Assembly: GCA_050693895.1 (NCBI GenBank)
Contig: JBOGWS010000008.1
Span: forward strand, 29,451 to 93,450
Direction of reading: 5' to 3'
From: WHSV01 sp050693895
GTDB lineage: Bacteria > Actinomycetota > CADDZG01 > WHSQ01
DNA length: 64,000 nt
The position numbers were made by a program, and so were the translations under genes. The notes under the pieces were generated by a model, which had not been told where the DNA came from, made no database searches, and saw only the letters and a program-made list of their open reading frames with translations. Shown here in pieces: positions 26,447 through 35,832 of this stretch (the first letter of the stretch is position 1; the number at the start of each line of letters is the position of its first letter).

Positions 26447-27916
26447 CTAGGGCCTCTCCCTCTCGCGTCTCTCGGGTTTGTTTGGGCTCGCCTCGGAGGC
26501 AGAGCCTTCGATCAGCGCCCCATCGGGGGAACGCTCGACCTCTATCTGTCCGAGCGCGCCATCGATGTTCAGCGACAGACGAGCATCTGACTCCGGGTCG
26601 CCATCGCTATCGACGATGCTCACTCCCTGGCCGGCGCGCCTGTCGTCGAAAAACATGATCTCTCCGGCCTCGAGGCTGACGTCCGCGTCGACGTAGACGT
26701 CCCTGGGCACGATGACGATCACCTGACCCACCGCCATGTCGACGGTCAGTTCGGCCTGCTCCTCGGAAACGAACTCGAAGTCGCTCATGTCGATAACGGC
26801 TTCGCCGGCCAGAACGTCGAAGCCGTCGGCGATCTCGACCTGGGTCAGGGGACGTTCGTTGAGGCTACCGACTTCACCTTCGAGCGACACCATCGAAAGG
26901 TCTATGAGACTGAAGAAGGCCACGAACGGAAACATCACGACGCCGATCCAGATGAGCCATCGGGCCCGCCCCCACCACGCGCCGACGATCAGACCGCCTC
27001 CGAGAACCGTGAGGGCGAGAGCGCTCAACTGACCACCGTCGAATGAGGTCACTCCCAGGTTGTTGAGCAGCGCCGCGGCTCCCGTTGCGAGCAGCACCGC
27101 CGCAAGAGTGAACAGGCCGAGATTGGAACGCTCACGGGGCTTCTTCTGCTCACGCGAGTGCTCGTGGCCTATGGATGACTCGGAATAGGGCGCGCTGGAG
27201 ATCGGCCGTGCCCGTTCGGTAGCAATCATGCTGGAGGTCGTCGCGTCGCTGCCCGCCGGTCGGGCCGGCGGGCCCGATGAGGGCGCCTGGGGCGGTGGCG
27301 GCCCCGGACTCTGCTCGGGAGCGGACTCTTTCCGCAGGAGGTACACGCCCAGGCCGACGAGGATGGTTGCGAAGAAGATGTGCTCGAACGGACCCATTCC
27401 GCGTGGCCCGAATCCGATCCCGTCGATGAATATCAGAGCGGCGATGGCGACCAGTCCAAACCCGAGGTACTTGGCTGCATCGACCCTCGGAGCCTTCCCG
27501 ACGGTCTCCCCCTCCCCCCGTTCTGGGATGAAGATCCATCCCAGAACGTAGAGAACTAATCCGCCCCCGCCGATCAGTGCGAAGCCTGCAAAGGCGAGTC
27601 GCACCAGCAGCGGATCGATACCGAAATAGTCGGCGAGACCACCGGCCACACCGCCGACGACCCTGTCCTGCCCGGGGGGGCGGCGGGTAAGGCGGGGCGG
27701 CCGGGTGTGGCCACGCGGGGGGTGCCCTTCGGGCCTCGGGGGCTCGTAGCCTCCGGGGGGAGAAGGCTCCGAGCCGGTTGACGCTTGGCCGGCCCGAGAA
27801 CCGCCTTCGGTCGCGGGTCCTTCGGCGGCGGGCCGGCCTCCGGGGGCGGGGGGGCCTCCGGGTGAGTGCCCGGCATTCTCGGCCGGGCCCGGCTGTGTTT
27901 CGTCGTTCTCTTTCAT
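26447..27916 (-). CDS. PspC-domain / LiaF-like membrane protein
   Basis: 489 residues from the ATG at 27916. A long disordered Pro/Gly/Glu-rich N-terminus precedes a PspC domain ('DRVVGGVAGGLADYFGIDPLLVRLAFAGFALIGGGGLVLYVLGWIFIP'). Four to five more membrane helices follow, and the C-terminus carries a LiaF-like (cell-wall-active antibiotic response) beta domain with 'GEAVIDMSDFEF', 'VDMAVGQVIVIVPRDVYVDADVSLEAGEIMFF' and 'NIDGALGQIEVER'. LiaF-type proteins restrain a partner kinase until the envelope is damaged. The divergent neighbour is a PspC-kinase with its response regulator, so these genes form one stress module. Confidence 0.85.
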   Translation of the reverse strand: MKENDETQPGPAENAGHSPGGPPAPGGRPAAEGPATEGGSRAGQASTGSEPSPPGGYEPPRPEGHPPRGHTRPPRLTRRPPGQDRVVGGVAGGLADYFGIDPLLVRLAFAGFALIGGGGLVLYVLGWIFIPERGEGETVGKAPRVDAAKYLGFGLVAIAALIFIDGIGFGPRGMGPFEHIFFATILVGLGVYLLRKESAPEQSPGPPPPQAPSSGPPARPAGSDATTSSMIATERARPISSAPYSESSIGHEHSREQKKPRERSNLGLFTLAAVLLATGAAALLNNLGVTSFDGGQLSALALTVLGGGLIVGAWWGRARWLIWIGVVMFPFVAFFSLIDLSMVSLEGEVGSLNERPLTQVEIADGFDVLAGEAVIDMSDFEFVSEEQAELTVDMAVGQVIVIVPRDVYVDADVSLEAGEIMFFDDRRAGQGVSIVDSDGDPESDARLSLNIDGALGQIEVERSPDGALIEGSASEASPNKPERRERERP

Positions 27917-28258
27917 GACCACATGATGCTGCGGGCCGTGGCCCGCGCCATCAGGTATCCCCCCAAGAAAACCCTGAGATCGCCCATGGAAGATCGGGGA
28001 GGTCCCTAGTAGGCGCAATACGGGTGCTATGCGAACATCGACACCAAGGGTTCAAAAATCTCGCCCGACAAGAGACGGCCAAGGAGTCGCGAAATCGCAC
28101 GAGCAGCAACCCGGGACGACGAGGAGACTCCGAGGAAATCCGGTACCCAGCAGCTCAGACAGCGGGTCTCTGGTTTTTCGTTCAGGCGCAGCGCCGGAAA
28201 TCGCATTCTGACCGGGACGGCCGGCGGTCTCGCCGAGGTCACCGGCATCGATCCCACG

Positions 28259-29359
28259 GTGGTCCGCATGGCCTTCGTCGTGTTGTCCCTCGGGTCGGGG
28301 TTCGGCATTGTCCTCTATCTCTTTGCTTGGGCATGGTCGGATGGTGCGACCGACCAGCCCCAGCGGCCGAGGTGGTCCCTGACGGAGAGTCCGTTGCGGC
28401 AGGCAACGGCGGTGGGAGCGATCTGTTTCGGATTGCTGCTCGTCGCGCGGGGCACCGGCCTGTGGATCGCCGACTCGCTCGTCTGGCCTCTCGCTCTGGC
28501 TGCCTTCGGCGCCACATTGATCTGGGTTCGTAACGACGCGACCGAAAGTCCCTTGTCCGGCCGCACACCGGCGAACCCCATCGAAGCGGTGTTCACCACG
28601 AAGGCGTCGCTGCGCCGCACGGCCGCCGGCGGATTGTTCATCCTCGCCGGTATGGGGGCCCTCCTTTCGGCCAACGTGCCGCTATCGCGCGCGGGACTCG
28701 TGCTCGTGCCGATCCTCGTCACCATTGTGGGGGTCAGCCTCATCTTCGGGCCTTGGTTGTGGCGACTGGCCCAGCAACTATCGGATGAGAGACGAGAGCG
28801 GATTCGCTCCGAGGAGCGCTCCGAGATGGCCGCGCACCTTCACGACTCGGTGCTTCAGACCCTTGCCCTGATCCAGCGAACGGACGACCCGCAAAAGGTG
28901 TCGAGCCTTGCTCGCGTTCAGGAACGGGAGCTGCGTGCCTGGCTGTTCGGTCAAAGCAAAGATGCCGCGTCCGACCTGCTGAGCACCGCGATAGACACGA
29001 TGGCCAGCAGGATCGAGAGTCTTCACCACGTTCCCATCGAGGCGGTCGTGGTGGGCGATCGTCCGATGGACGAACGATTGATGACGATGGTGCACGCATG
29101 CGCCGAGGCGACCGTCAATGCGGCCAAGCACTCCGGAGCGAACTCGGTGGCGGTTTACGTCGAGGTAGAGGACGAGACGATCACTACGTTCGTGCGCGAC
29201 TCCGGGAGAGGATTCGATCCCGCCGAGGTTCCTCCGGACCGCAGCGGCATCGCCGAGTCGATAAAAGGCCGAATGGAACGCATCGGGGGCCGTGCAGAGA
29301 TCGTCAGTGCCCCGGGCGAGGGAACAGAGGTCAGACTCAGCTTGGCGAGGTCGGTATGA
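28259..29359 (+). CDS. PspC-domain sensor histidine kinase (N-terminus reads further upstream)
   Basis: 366 residues from the first canonical start (GTG 28259), but the PspC homology begins earlier. The same frame is open from 28013, and residues encoded about 28187-28258 read 'RSAGNRILTGTAGGLAEVTG', the missing first half of the PspC domain. No ATG, GTG or TTG exists in that stretch, so a non-standard start, a frameshift or a sequence error must be assumed. After the PspC part come about four helices, then a HisKA_3-type domain with His in 'EMAAHLHDSVLQTLALIQR', and HATPase_c ('ACAEATVNAAKHSG', 'DSGRGFDP'). The response regulator gene overlaps its stop by 4 bases (ATGA). Confidence 0.82.
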   Translation: MVRMAFVVLSLGSGFGIVLYLFAWAWSDGATDQPQRPRWSLTESPLRQATAVGAICFGLLLVARGTGLWIADSLVWPLALAAFGATLIWVRNDATESPLSGRTPANPIEAVFTTKASLRRTAAGGLFILAGMGALLSANVPLSRAGLVLVPILVTIVGVSLIFGPWLWRLAQQLSDERRERIRSEERSEMAAHLHDSVLQTLALIQRTDDPQKVSSLARVQERELRAWLFGQSKDAASDLLSTAIDTMASRIESLHHVPIEAVVVGDRPMDERLMTMVHACAEATVNAAKHSGANSVAVYVEVEDETITTFVRDSGRGFDPAEVPPDRSGIAESIKGRMERIGGRAEIVSAPGEGTEVRLSLARSV

Positions 29360-30000
29360 AAAACCCAACCATCAGTGTTTTTCTCGTAGACGATCACCAG
29401 TTCTTCTTGTCCGGTGTCCGGTCAGAGCTCGGGGATCAGTTTTCGATCGTCGGCGAGGCCGGCGACGTGGGCGGCGCGGTGAAGGGCATTCTCGAAGAGG
29501 ACCCGGATGTCATCCTGCTGGACGTCCACATGCCTGGTGGCGGGGGCCTTGCTGTTATCGAGCAAGTCCGCAAAAAGAACGATGACGCTTGCTTCCTTGC
29601 CCTGTCCGTGTCGGATGCAGCCGAGGACGTCATCGCGATCATCCGAGCCGGAGCGCGCGGGTACGTCACCAAGACGATCTCGCCGTCGGAGCTCGCCAGC
29701 GCCATCCGTCGCGTGCACGATGGCGACGCCGTCTTCTCGCCGCGCTTGGCCGGTTTCGTACTCGATGCGTTCGCGGGATCTGTCCAGGCGCCCATCGACC
29801 CCGAGCTCGACCAACTCACCCAACGGGAACGCGAGGTAATGCGTTTCATCGCGCGCGGTTATTCGTACAAGGAAGTCGCACGAGAGCTCCACATCTCGAC
29901 GAAGACGGTCGAGAGCCACGTCTCGGCCGTGCTCCGCAAGCTGCAACTATCGAGCAGACACGAGCTGACCCGCTGGGCCACCGACCGCCGCCTCGTCTAG
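29356..30000 (+). CDS. NarL/LuxR-type response regulator
   Basis: 214 residues from the ATG at 29356, inside an ATGA overlap with the kinase. The receiver domain has acidic pocket 'VFLVDDHQFF', phospho-Asp in 'VILLDVHMPGGGGL' and Lys in 'GYVTKTISPSEL'. The LuxR helix-turn-helix is 'LTQREREVMRFIARGYSYKEVARELHISTKTVESHVSAVLRKL'. It should act with the upstream PspC-kinase. The divergent PspC/LiaF operon is the obvious target. Confidence 0.94.
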   Translation: MKNPTISVFLVDDHQFFLSGVRSELGDQFSIVGEAGDVGGAVKGILEEDPDVILLDVHMPGGGGLAVIEQVRKKNDDACFLALSVSDAAEDVIAIIRAGARGYVTKTISPSELASAIRRVHDGDAVFSPRLAGFVLDAFAGSVQAPIDPELDQLTQREREVMRFIARGYSYKEVARELHISTKTVESHVSAVLRKLQLSSRHELTRWATDRRLV

Positions 30001-30001
30001 C

Positions 30002-30496
30002 GTGGAAGCCGACCAAGCGCAGCTTGACGAGCGTGTCCGAGATGCTCTCGACGCCACCGGCCTCCCCTACGAGGTCCTCCCGTGTGAAGAGCACCTGGCC
30101 GACACCGAGACTTTCTCGAATCACTACGGGTTCCCGATGGAGAACAACGCGAACACGATCCTCGTCGCGTCCAAGAGAGGACCGAAGCGCTTTGCGGCAT
30201 GTGTGTTGCTCGCCACCACCTCGCTCGACGTCAACAACTCGGTCAAACGTCAGATGGGCGTGTCGAAGGCATCCTTCGCGAATGCAGAGGAGACCGCCGA
30301 CCTAACGGGAATGCGAATCGGCGGCGTTACCGCGTTCGGCCTGCCCCACGACGTGCAGCTCTTGGTCGACGAGCGAGTGATGGAGCGTGACTGGGTCATC
30401 CTGGGCGGAGGAAACCGCACGTCGAAGGTCAAGGCTTCTCCGGAGGTGCTCCGGCACGCTCCAAACATGATGGTCGTTGCGGACCTGGCGAAGTAA
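30002..30496 (+). CDS. YbaK/EbsC-family aminoacyl-tRNA deacylase
   Basis: 164 residues starting at GTG 30002, one base after the response regulator stop. The YbaK fold is visible, with the catalytic Lys in 'NNSVKRQMGVSKASFANAEET', 'TGMRIGGVTAFGLP' and 'VILGGGNRTSKVKASPEVL'. The family hydrolyses mischarged tRNAs such as Cys-tRNA(Pro) or Ala-tRNA(Pro) in trans. It has no synthetase domain. Its placement after a stress regulator looks incidental. Confidence 0.88.
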   Translation: MEADQAQLDERVRDALDATGLPYEVLPCEEHLADTETFSNHYGFPMENNANTILVASKRGPKRFAACVLLATTSLDVNNSVKRQMGVSKASFANAEETADLTGMRIGGVTAFGLPHDVQLLVDERVMERDWVILGGGNRTSKVKASPEVLRHAPNMMVVADLAK

Positions 30497-31071
30497 TGCC
30501 GAGCTTGGGCGCGTCAGATTGCGAACGCGTTGCCACCGGCCTCCTTGCTCAACCCGTCAATGCGGTAACGAGTCTCGGCTTCGTTCTGGCCGGTGGGGTG
30601 CTCATTGCCCGAGCGTTGCGCGCTCCACAGCGACAAGACCTGCCCGCCCGTAGGGCGGGTGCCGAGCCTTTCACCTCGGCGAGGCGCAGCGGAGCTCCGC
30701 CGAAGCCCAGAATCGAGCCATTGGTCTTCGGAGCCTCGGTTGTCGCAACAGGCCTCGGGAGCGCGCTGTATCACGGCCCCCAGCCATCCAACGCGGACGC
30801 CGTGCACGACCTCTCGATCCTCGCGGTGCTGTCGCAGGTCGCCTTCTACGAGGTGCGATACCGGCTGAGAGACCGGCCGGTGGATCCCGAGGCCTTCCGC
30901 CTCGCACTTGCCTCCCTTGGTCTCGGAGCGGTCGCCTTCGCCCTCGGCCGGACGTCTTCACCGTTGTGTGACCCCGGTTCGCCCCTGCAGCTGCACGGCG
31001 TGTGGCACTTGCTCGTCGCCCTGTCTCTCGCCGCCTACGGGCGCGCGCGACTCGAGAACCCTTCTCCGTGA
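30496..31071 (+). CDS. CREST/alkaline-ceramidase-like membrane protein with an internal palindromic insertion
   Basis: 191 residues, about six membrane helices. Family-type His/Asp motifs are 'GLGSALYHGPQPSNADAVHD' and 'LQLHGVWHLLVAL'; in the CREST superfamily (ceramidases, PAQR, Per1) such residues bind zinc for lipid-amide hydrolysis. Residues about 43-73, between helices 1 and 2, are encoded by a run of nested palindromes (30641-30702) and look like an inserted element kept in frame. The ATG shares its A with the YbaK stop (TAATG), and the stop overlaps the next GTG (GTGA), so it sits in a tightly coupled operon. Confidence 0.75.
   Translation: MPSLGASDCERVATGLLAQPVNAVTSLGFVLAGGVLIARALRAPQRQDLPARRAGAEPFTSARRSGAPPKPRIEPLVFGASVVATGLGSALYHGPQPSNADAVHDLSILAVLSQVAFYEVRYRLRDRPVDPEAFRLALASLGLGAVAFALGRTSSPLCDPGSPLQLHGVWHLLVALSLAAYGRARLENPSP
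30641..30702. repeat. Nested palindromic element inside a coding region
   Basis: Three hairpins lie in series: CCCGCCC-GTA-GGGCGGG (30643-30659), GCCGAG-N8-CTCGGC (30661-30680), and CGGCG ... CGCCG (30677-30702) enclosing the palindrome GGAGCTCC. The segment encodes a charged linker absent from the core of the family. It resembles protein-coding palindromic elements known from other bacteria. No second full copy is in the window. Confidence 0.55.
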
Positions 31072-32228
31072 CCGCCCCGGGCTACGACGTCATCATCGTG
31101 GGCGGGGGGGTCATCGGGCTTTCCATCGCACGGGAGTTGAAGAGAGAAGGGGTCGAGCGAGTCGTTGTGTTGGAGCGCGAGGGGGCGGTCGGGCAGCGGT
31201 CATCGTCGCGCGCTAACGGCGGGGTTCGCGCTCAATTCGCAACCTCGATCAACATCGCCTTCTCTCTCCACTCGATCGAAGAGTTCGAACGTCTTGCGAC
31301 CGCACACGGCGACGTCCTGCAGTTCCACCAGACCGGGTACCTCTTCGCGACCGGCACGGAGCGAGGGGAGACGCTTCTGAGAGGATCTCTCGAGTTGCAG
31401 CGCTCACTCGGCCTCGAGGCCGAGTGGCTGACGCCACCCCAGGTTCTAGAGCGCGCGCCGATCGTGCGGGAAGACGGGCTGCGGGGCGGCACATGGCACG
31501 CTCGCGACGGTTTTCTCGATCCCCACGGTGTCGTGGAGGTCATGAAACGCGAGGCTCGCATGTTGGGGGCCGAGCTGCGGCTCAACTCGGAGGTTCGCAT
31601 CCTCGAGCGAGCGTCTGACGGCTTCGTCGTGACGACCGACCGGGACGACCTGCGCGCGCGATACGTGGTCAATGCGGCGGGGGCCGACGCCCGACGCGTT
31701 GAGCGGATGCTCGATCTCGACGTCCCCGTCTGGCCGATTCGCCGAAACCTCGCCTTCATCCGGGCGCCCGACCACCCGACCGATCTGATCCCCATGTGCG
31801 TCGACTTCGATACGGGTGTGCTCGTCAGACGCGAGGTCGGGGGTGGGTACCTGATCGCTTACTCGAATCCCACCGACGAGCCCGGCTGGGAGACCACGGT
31901 GGATCCCCGTTTTCTCGACGACGTCGCCGAGCGGATCGGCAACCGCTTTCCACTCGTGTCCGAGGTCCCCATAGACCCCCGGCACTGCTGGGCCGGGCTC
32001 TATCCCGAAACGAAGGATCACCACGCCGTTCTCGGCTTTAGCGAGGAGGTCGAAGGATTCGTTCTGTGCGTTGGGTTCGGCGGGCACGGGATCATGCACT
32101 CCCCTGCCGCCGGCCGTGCCGCAGCGGAGCTAATCACGCGCGGCGTGTGCCGTTCGTTCGACCTCCACGCGCTGCGACTCGCGCGCTTCGTCGAAGGCGA
32201 CCTCACGGTCGAGGGGACCGTTCTCTAG
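31068..32228 (+). CDS. FAD-dependent oxidoreductase of the DAO family (glycine/sarcosine oxidase-like)
   Basis: 386 residues from GTG 31068, which overlaps the previous stop (GTGA). The FAD-binding Rossmann motif is 'DVIIVGGGVIGLSIARELKREG', then 'SSSRANGGVRAQF' for the flavin contact. The C-terminal motif is 'GFVLCVGFGGHGIMHSPAAGRAAAELI'. A mid-domain 'YVVNAAGADARRV' is typical of DAO enzymes, which oxidise secondary or D-amino acids to imines and H2O2. There is no partner hydrogenase or aminomethyl-transferase gene, so it is probably a single-subunit oxidase. The substrate is open. Confidence 0.88.
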   Translation: MTAPGYDVIIVGGGVIGLSIARELKREGVERVVVLEREGAVGQRSSSRANGGVRAQFATSINIAFSLHSIEEFERLATAHGDVLQFHQTGYLFATGTERGETLLRGSLELQRSLGLEAEWLTPPQVLERAPIVREDGLRGGTWHARDGFLDPHGVVEVMKREARMLGAELRLNSEVRILERASDGFVVTTDRDDLRARYVVNAAGADARRVERMLDLDVPVWPIRRNLAFIRAPDHPTDLIPMCVDFDTGVLVRREVGGGYLIAYSNPTDEPGWETTVDPRFLDDVAERIGNRFPLVSEVPIDPRHCWAGLYPETKDHHAVLGFSEEVEGFVLCVGFGGHGIMHSPAAGRAAAELITRGVCRSFDLHALRLARFVEGDLTVEGTVL

Positions 32229-34768
32229 ACGCCGTGCGTCGTCTCGGAGGTTCTCGGGGCGTCCGCGACCTCGGGCTCGATCAGGACTCTGAAGGACTGC
32301 TCCTCGGCCAGGCGTCGCAGCACAACGAGAGTGATGTCGTCCTCCTGCTCCCACTGTGGCCCGGCAAAGGTTCGCAACTCGGCAAGGAGGCTGCTGATCG
32401 CAGACTCGGGACCGCCGCTTCTCTCGAGCACCGCCCTCATGCGAGGGAAGCCGAACATCTCGCCCTCGTCGTTGCGGGCCTCGGCAACCCCGTCGCTGTG
32501 AAGCACGAAAGAGTCGCCCGGCCGAAGGTTGGTTTCGGTCTCCTCGTAGCGGACTCCCGCCATGAGACCCAACGGCATGCCGGTAGCCCGAAACTCCCTG
32601 AGCCGGAGATCGTTGCATATATAGGGAACGTTGTGCCCCGCGTTGGCCATGATGGTCTTACCGGTCGACGGGTCGATGATGGCGAACATGCAAGTCACGA
32701 ACATGTTCTGGGGAATGTCGTTGCAGAGCTGCTCGTTCGCGCACCGCAGGACCTCGGCGGGGTTTAGCTGGCGCGCGATCTCTCCGCGCAGCAGGCTGCG
32801 GGTCGTGGCCATCACGAGCGCGGCGGGAACCCCCTTGCCCGTCACGTCTCCGGCGACGAGAGCAATGCGTCCGTCGGGAAGATTCATGAAATCGTAGAAG
32901 TCTCCGCCGACCTCGCGCGCCGGATGATAGTGAACCTCGACATCCCAACCCTCGACCTGTGGAAGGGTTCTGGGAAGGAGTTGCTGCTGGATCATCTGGG
33001 CGACCCGCATCTCGCTCTCGACTCGCTCGCGCCTTCGAAGATCGTGGTCGTGCTCGCGCACCAGCAGAGCGACTCGCACCGCCGCAGCCGCATGGCTGCT
33101 CAGCTTCTCGAGCAAGCGGTGGTCCTGGGTCGAGTAGTCCGTGTCGCTCAAACGGGGGCCGAGGTTGAGCACCCCAACCAGTTCTCCTTGGCTTACGAGC
33201 GGTACGGCCAGCCTCACGTAAACCTCGCGGAAACTCTCGAGCGACTCAGATCCAAGATCGTCCCTGTCGAGGTCGAGAGGGCCGGGCGCCCGGCGCAAGG
33301 TGTCCATGGCGACGGAGTCGAGTTCGATCTCGTCGAAGTCGATGCCCCTGATTTGGTCCTTCCCGCCGGCGACCGAAAACGCGATCCGGTACATGGTCTC
33401 GGCGTCCGCCTTGAGGACGCCATGTGAGTTTCTTGGGACCCACACAGACACACCTGTGGGTGCCACGGTCTGCGAGACGACGGTCAACAACTCGTTGGAC
33501 AATGTCTCGAGGTCGATCTCCTGACGCAGGCGCGCTGTGAAATCGTCCACCGTGCGGGCGGCATCGTAACGGGCCCGGTAAAACTGCCGGTCGATGAGGT
33601 CCTGGATTCTTCGGCGAAGAGGCTGAGCGGCGAGCGATACCAGAAGCGTGGCAACGGCTACGGTCAAGTAGGACCTGGTGACGAAAGTACCGATCGCCAC
33701 CACGATGGCTCCGTAGCCGAGGGCGAGGACGCCCGTCAGGGCTCCGTAGACCAGCGTCCTGTTGATCAGCACGTCCAGGTCCCAGAGCCGGTAGCGAAGG
33801 ACCGAGATGCCGATGGAGATGGGCAGCAGCAACACGGCAAGCGCGAGCAGCACCAGCAGCACAAGGTTGTAGATGGCCTCGACACGCGGAGTCACGAGCG
33901 TCAGGTTCTCGAAGCCGGAACCGAGCCCGGGATTGAAGGCAAATAGGAACACCACGGCGAAGGCGATGGTCCCGAGAGCAGACACGACGAGCTTCGTCTG
34001 CTGCTTGTGGACGGGACTCGCCACCGCGAAGTAGCGGTAGACCTGTGCGGCGAGGCCGAACCCCGCCCCCATCACGACCACCGACATTCTCAGGGTCTCA
34101 GGCCAGGTCGCCGGGTCGATGATCGATCCCGGTAGCGCGATCCACATCACGAAATGCACCACCTCTGCGACGGCCACATAACGGGCCCAGCGCGGAACGA
34201 AGTGACCATCGGGGAAAAGAAACAGGAAGAGAAGCAGCGACATGCCGAGCACGGTCCTAGCCGTCTCCGGCGAGAAGGGGTTGGAGTGTCCGACGTACTG
34301 AGAGATCTCGAAGAGCACGGAGTTTTCGCCCAGCAGATTGAGCGGTGCGAACCACGCCATCCCGGCCGACAGCAGCAGAGCGGACGATAGCCCGGTCATC
34401 CAGTCGTCTGACTTGCGGGCGAAGATGAGGATGCCCATGAGTGCGAAGATTCCGAAGCTGAAGAGTCTGAACACCAGGTCCACGAGCAGCAGGGCGTCGG
34501 TGCCGATTCCAATCACCGTCAGCCGGCCGGATAGTTCAGGATCGACGGAGAACACGCCCGACTGGAACAGAGCGTCGAGGGAGCTCGCACCCCACAGGGT
34601 CCAGAAGCTGGCGACCGCCGGGATCAGGGCACAGATGGCCACGGCGATCCAAGCGACGCGAAGCGCAAGCAGGTAGGGGCCGCGACAAACGGTGCGCGCA
34701 CCGGACGATCGAGTCGACGAGGGTGCGCGCCGAGAGATACGGCCGCTGAGGGAGTCTCCCTGTTGCAC
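32225..34768 (-). CDS. Membrane-bound GAF-SpoIIE (PP2C-type) serine phosphatase
   Basis: About 847 residues from GTG 34768 (AAGGA upstream). Starts at 34849 or 34897 are possible but would collide with the divergent gene. Roughly ten membrane helices fill the first half. A GAF domain follows ('EIDLETLSNELLTVVSQTVAPTGVSVWV'), then a SpoIIE/RsbU phosphatase with metal-binding Asp in 'REVGGDFYDFM', 'LVAGDVTGKGVPAALVMATTR' and 'HSDGVAEARNDEGEMFG'. Such enzymes dephosphorylate anti-anti-sigma factors to switch on stress sigma factors. No anti-sigma partner is in the window. It overlaps the convergent DAO gene by 4 bases. Confidence 0.88.
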   Translation of the reverse strand: MQQGDSLSGRISRRAPSSTRSSGARTVCRGPYLLALRVAWIAVAICALIPAVASFWTLWGASSLDALFQSGVFSVDPELSGRLTVIGIGTDALLLVDLVFRLFSFGIFALMGILIFARKSDDWMTGLSSALLLSAGMAWFAPLNLLGENSVLFEISQYVGHSNPFSPETARTVLGMSLLLFLFLFPDGHFVPRWARYVAVAEVVHFVMWIALPGSIIDPATWPETLRMSVVVMGAGFGLAAQVYRYFAVASPVHKQQTKLVVSALGTIAFAVVFLFAFNPGLGSGFENLTLVTPRVEAIYNLVLLVLLALAVLLLPISIGISVLRYRLWDLDVLINRTLVYGALTGVLALGYGAIVVAIGTFVTRSYLTVAVATLLVSLAAQPLRRRIQDLIDRQFYRARYDAARTVDDFTARLRQEIDLETLSNELLTVVSQTVAPTGVSVWVPRNSHGVLKADAETMYRIAFSVAGGKDQIRGIDFDEIELDSVAMDTLRRAPGPLDLDRDDLGSESLESFREVYVRLAVPLVSQGELVGVLNLGPRLSDTDYSTQDHRLLEKLSSHAAAAVRVALLVREHDHDLRRRERVESEMRVAQMIQQQLLPRTLPQVEGWDVEVHYHPAREVGGDFYDFMNLPDGRIALVAGDVTGKGVPAALVMATTRSLLRGEIARQLNPAEVLRCANEQLCNDIPQNMFVTCMFAIIDPSTGKTIMANAGHNVPYICNDLRLREFRATGMPLGLMAGVRYEETETNLRPGDSFVLHSDGVAEARNDEGEMFGFPRMRAVLERSGGPESAISSLLAELRTFAGPQWEQEDDITLVVLRRLAEEQSFRVLIEPEVADAPRTSETTHGV

Positions 34769-34878
34769 GGAGTCATTATCCTTACGTGACCCAGTTACAA
34801 CCAGGGGTTTTCGTACATAGTTAGTCTGAGATATCCGGATTACCCGCATTGCGGTCGGGCCGGAAGTGGAGTTTTCTA

Positions 34879-35820
34879 TTGAGCGTGCGTAAGCCAACAG
34901 ACAAAACAGCAGAAAAACTGACCATTCGGACTTCAGCCGAGGGGGCCGGCAAGGCTCGCAAGATTGCCTTCTACGTCTTCCTTGTGCTCTTCGCGCTTAT
35001 GCACGTTCTCTTCAACCTGATGATCGGGGCCCTGCTGGGCTGGTTCGCAGATGAGGGAGCGATCTCCCACCGGATCCACCTGGTGGTCTTCGGCTGGGTC
35101 TTCGTGCTGAGTTTTGTCGGCCTTCTGGCCCATTTTCGCCGACCCGAGACGAAGGTCGCGCAGATGTATCAGGTGCTGATCGTCCTCGGTTTCATAGTCG
35201 CCACCACGGTCATCATCGACCGCCTCATCGATCCCGTGGTCATCGCGTTCCTCGTCCTGCCGCTGCTGCTCGTTTTTCTGCACCCGAACCGCAGCAACCT
35301 GATTCGTCCCTCCACCAACGTAAGCAAGACCCTGCTTGCGCTCGCGTTGGTCGCCACGATTCCGCTGTTGGTCGATGCCTTCGTCCAGGTCCGCATCGGC
35401 CTGGAGGCCTCTCAGGTCGCGCCGCAAATACTGGAGGACATCGATGAGTCTCTATCGGACGATGAGTTCGAGAGGGAGTTCAACGCCGCCGCCAGACGTG
35501 CCACGGATTCGGCCGCTGAGGCCGAACAGGTGGTCCACTATGGCCACTGGTCGGCCATGGGGGCCTTCAATCTCATTCTGATCGGGCTCGCCCTGGTGGC
35601 CGCGCTGCGGCCCCCCGGTTGGAGACTGCCGGCCTGGTCCGCCGGCCTATCGGCCATATTGCTCGGCGCCGCGTCGATCGCCAACCCGGGAGATGCAAGT
35701 GCCCTCAATGGGTACTGGTCGGTGTTCGCCATCGCGTGGGGCGTCGGTTTCATCGTCATCGCCGAGGCCACGAGACGAGAGAGCGCGCCGCGGACGGTCG
35801 TGAATCCTGCGACCGCGTAA
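34879..35820 (+). CDS. Polytopic membrane protein of unknown function
   Basis: 313 residues from TTG 34879, which has GTGGAG 7 bases upstream. About eight helices are seen: four before residue 125, one near 137-155 followed by a soluble acidic helix 'ILEDIDESLSDDEFEREFNAAARRATDSAAEAEQ' (about 170-205), then three more. His residues in the first helices ('FALMHVLFNLMIG', 'ISHRIHLVVFG') and in 'HYGHWSAMGAFN' near helix 6 could be cofactor ligands, as in haem-copper-oxidase-like or cytochrome-b-like proteins, but I cannot assign a family. It is divergent from the SpoIIE phosphatase. Confidence 0.65.
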   Translation: MSVRKPTDKTAEKLTIRTSAEGAGKARKIAFYVFLVLFALMHVLFNLMIGALLGWFADEGAISHRIHLVVFGWVFVLSFVGLLAHFRRPETKVAQMYQVLIVLGFIVATTVIIDRLIDPVVIAFLVLPLLLVFLHPNRSNLIRPSTNVSKTLLALALVATIPLLVDAFVQVRIGLEASQVAPQILEDIDESLSDDEFEREFNAAARRATDSAAEAEQVVHYGHWSAMGAFNLILIGLALVAALRPPGWRLPAWSAGLSAILLGAASIANPGDASALNGYWSVFAIAWGVGFIVIAEATRRESAPRTVVNPATA

Positions 35821-35832
35821 GCCCATCCTTGG

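Noticed and set aside
27251..27273. Perfect 9-bp-stem palindrome in the PspC-protein gene
   Set aside because: It lies in a Pro/Ala/Gly-rich linker where GC-rich repeats arise from codon bias; no second element supports an insertion.
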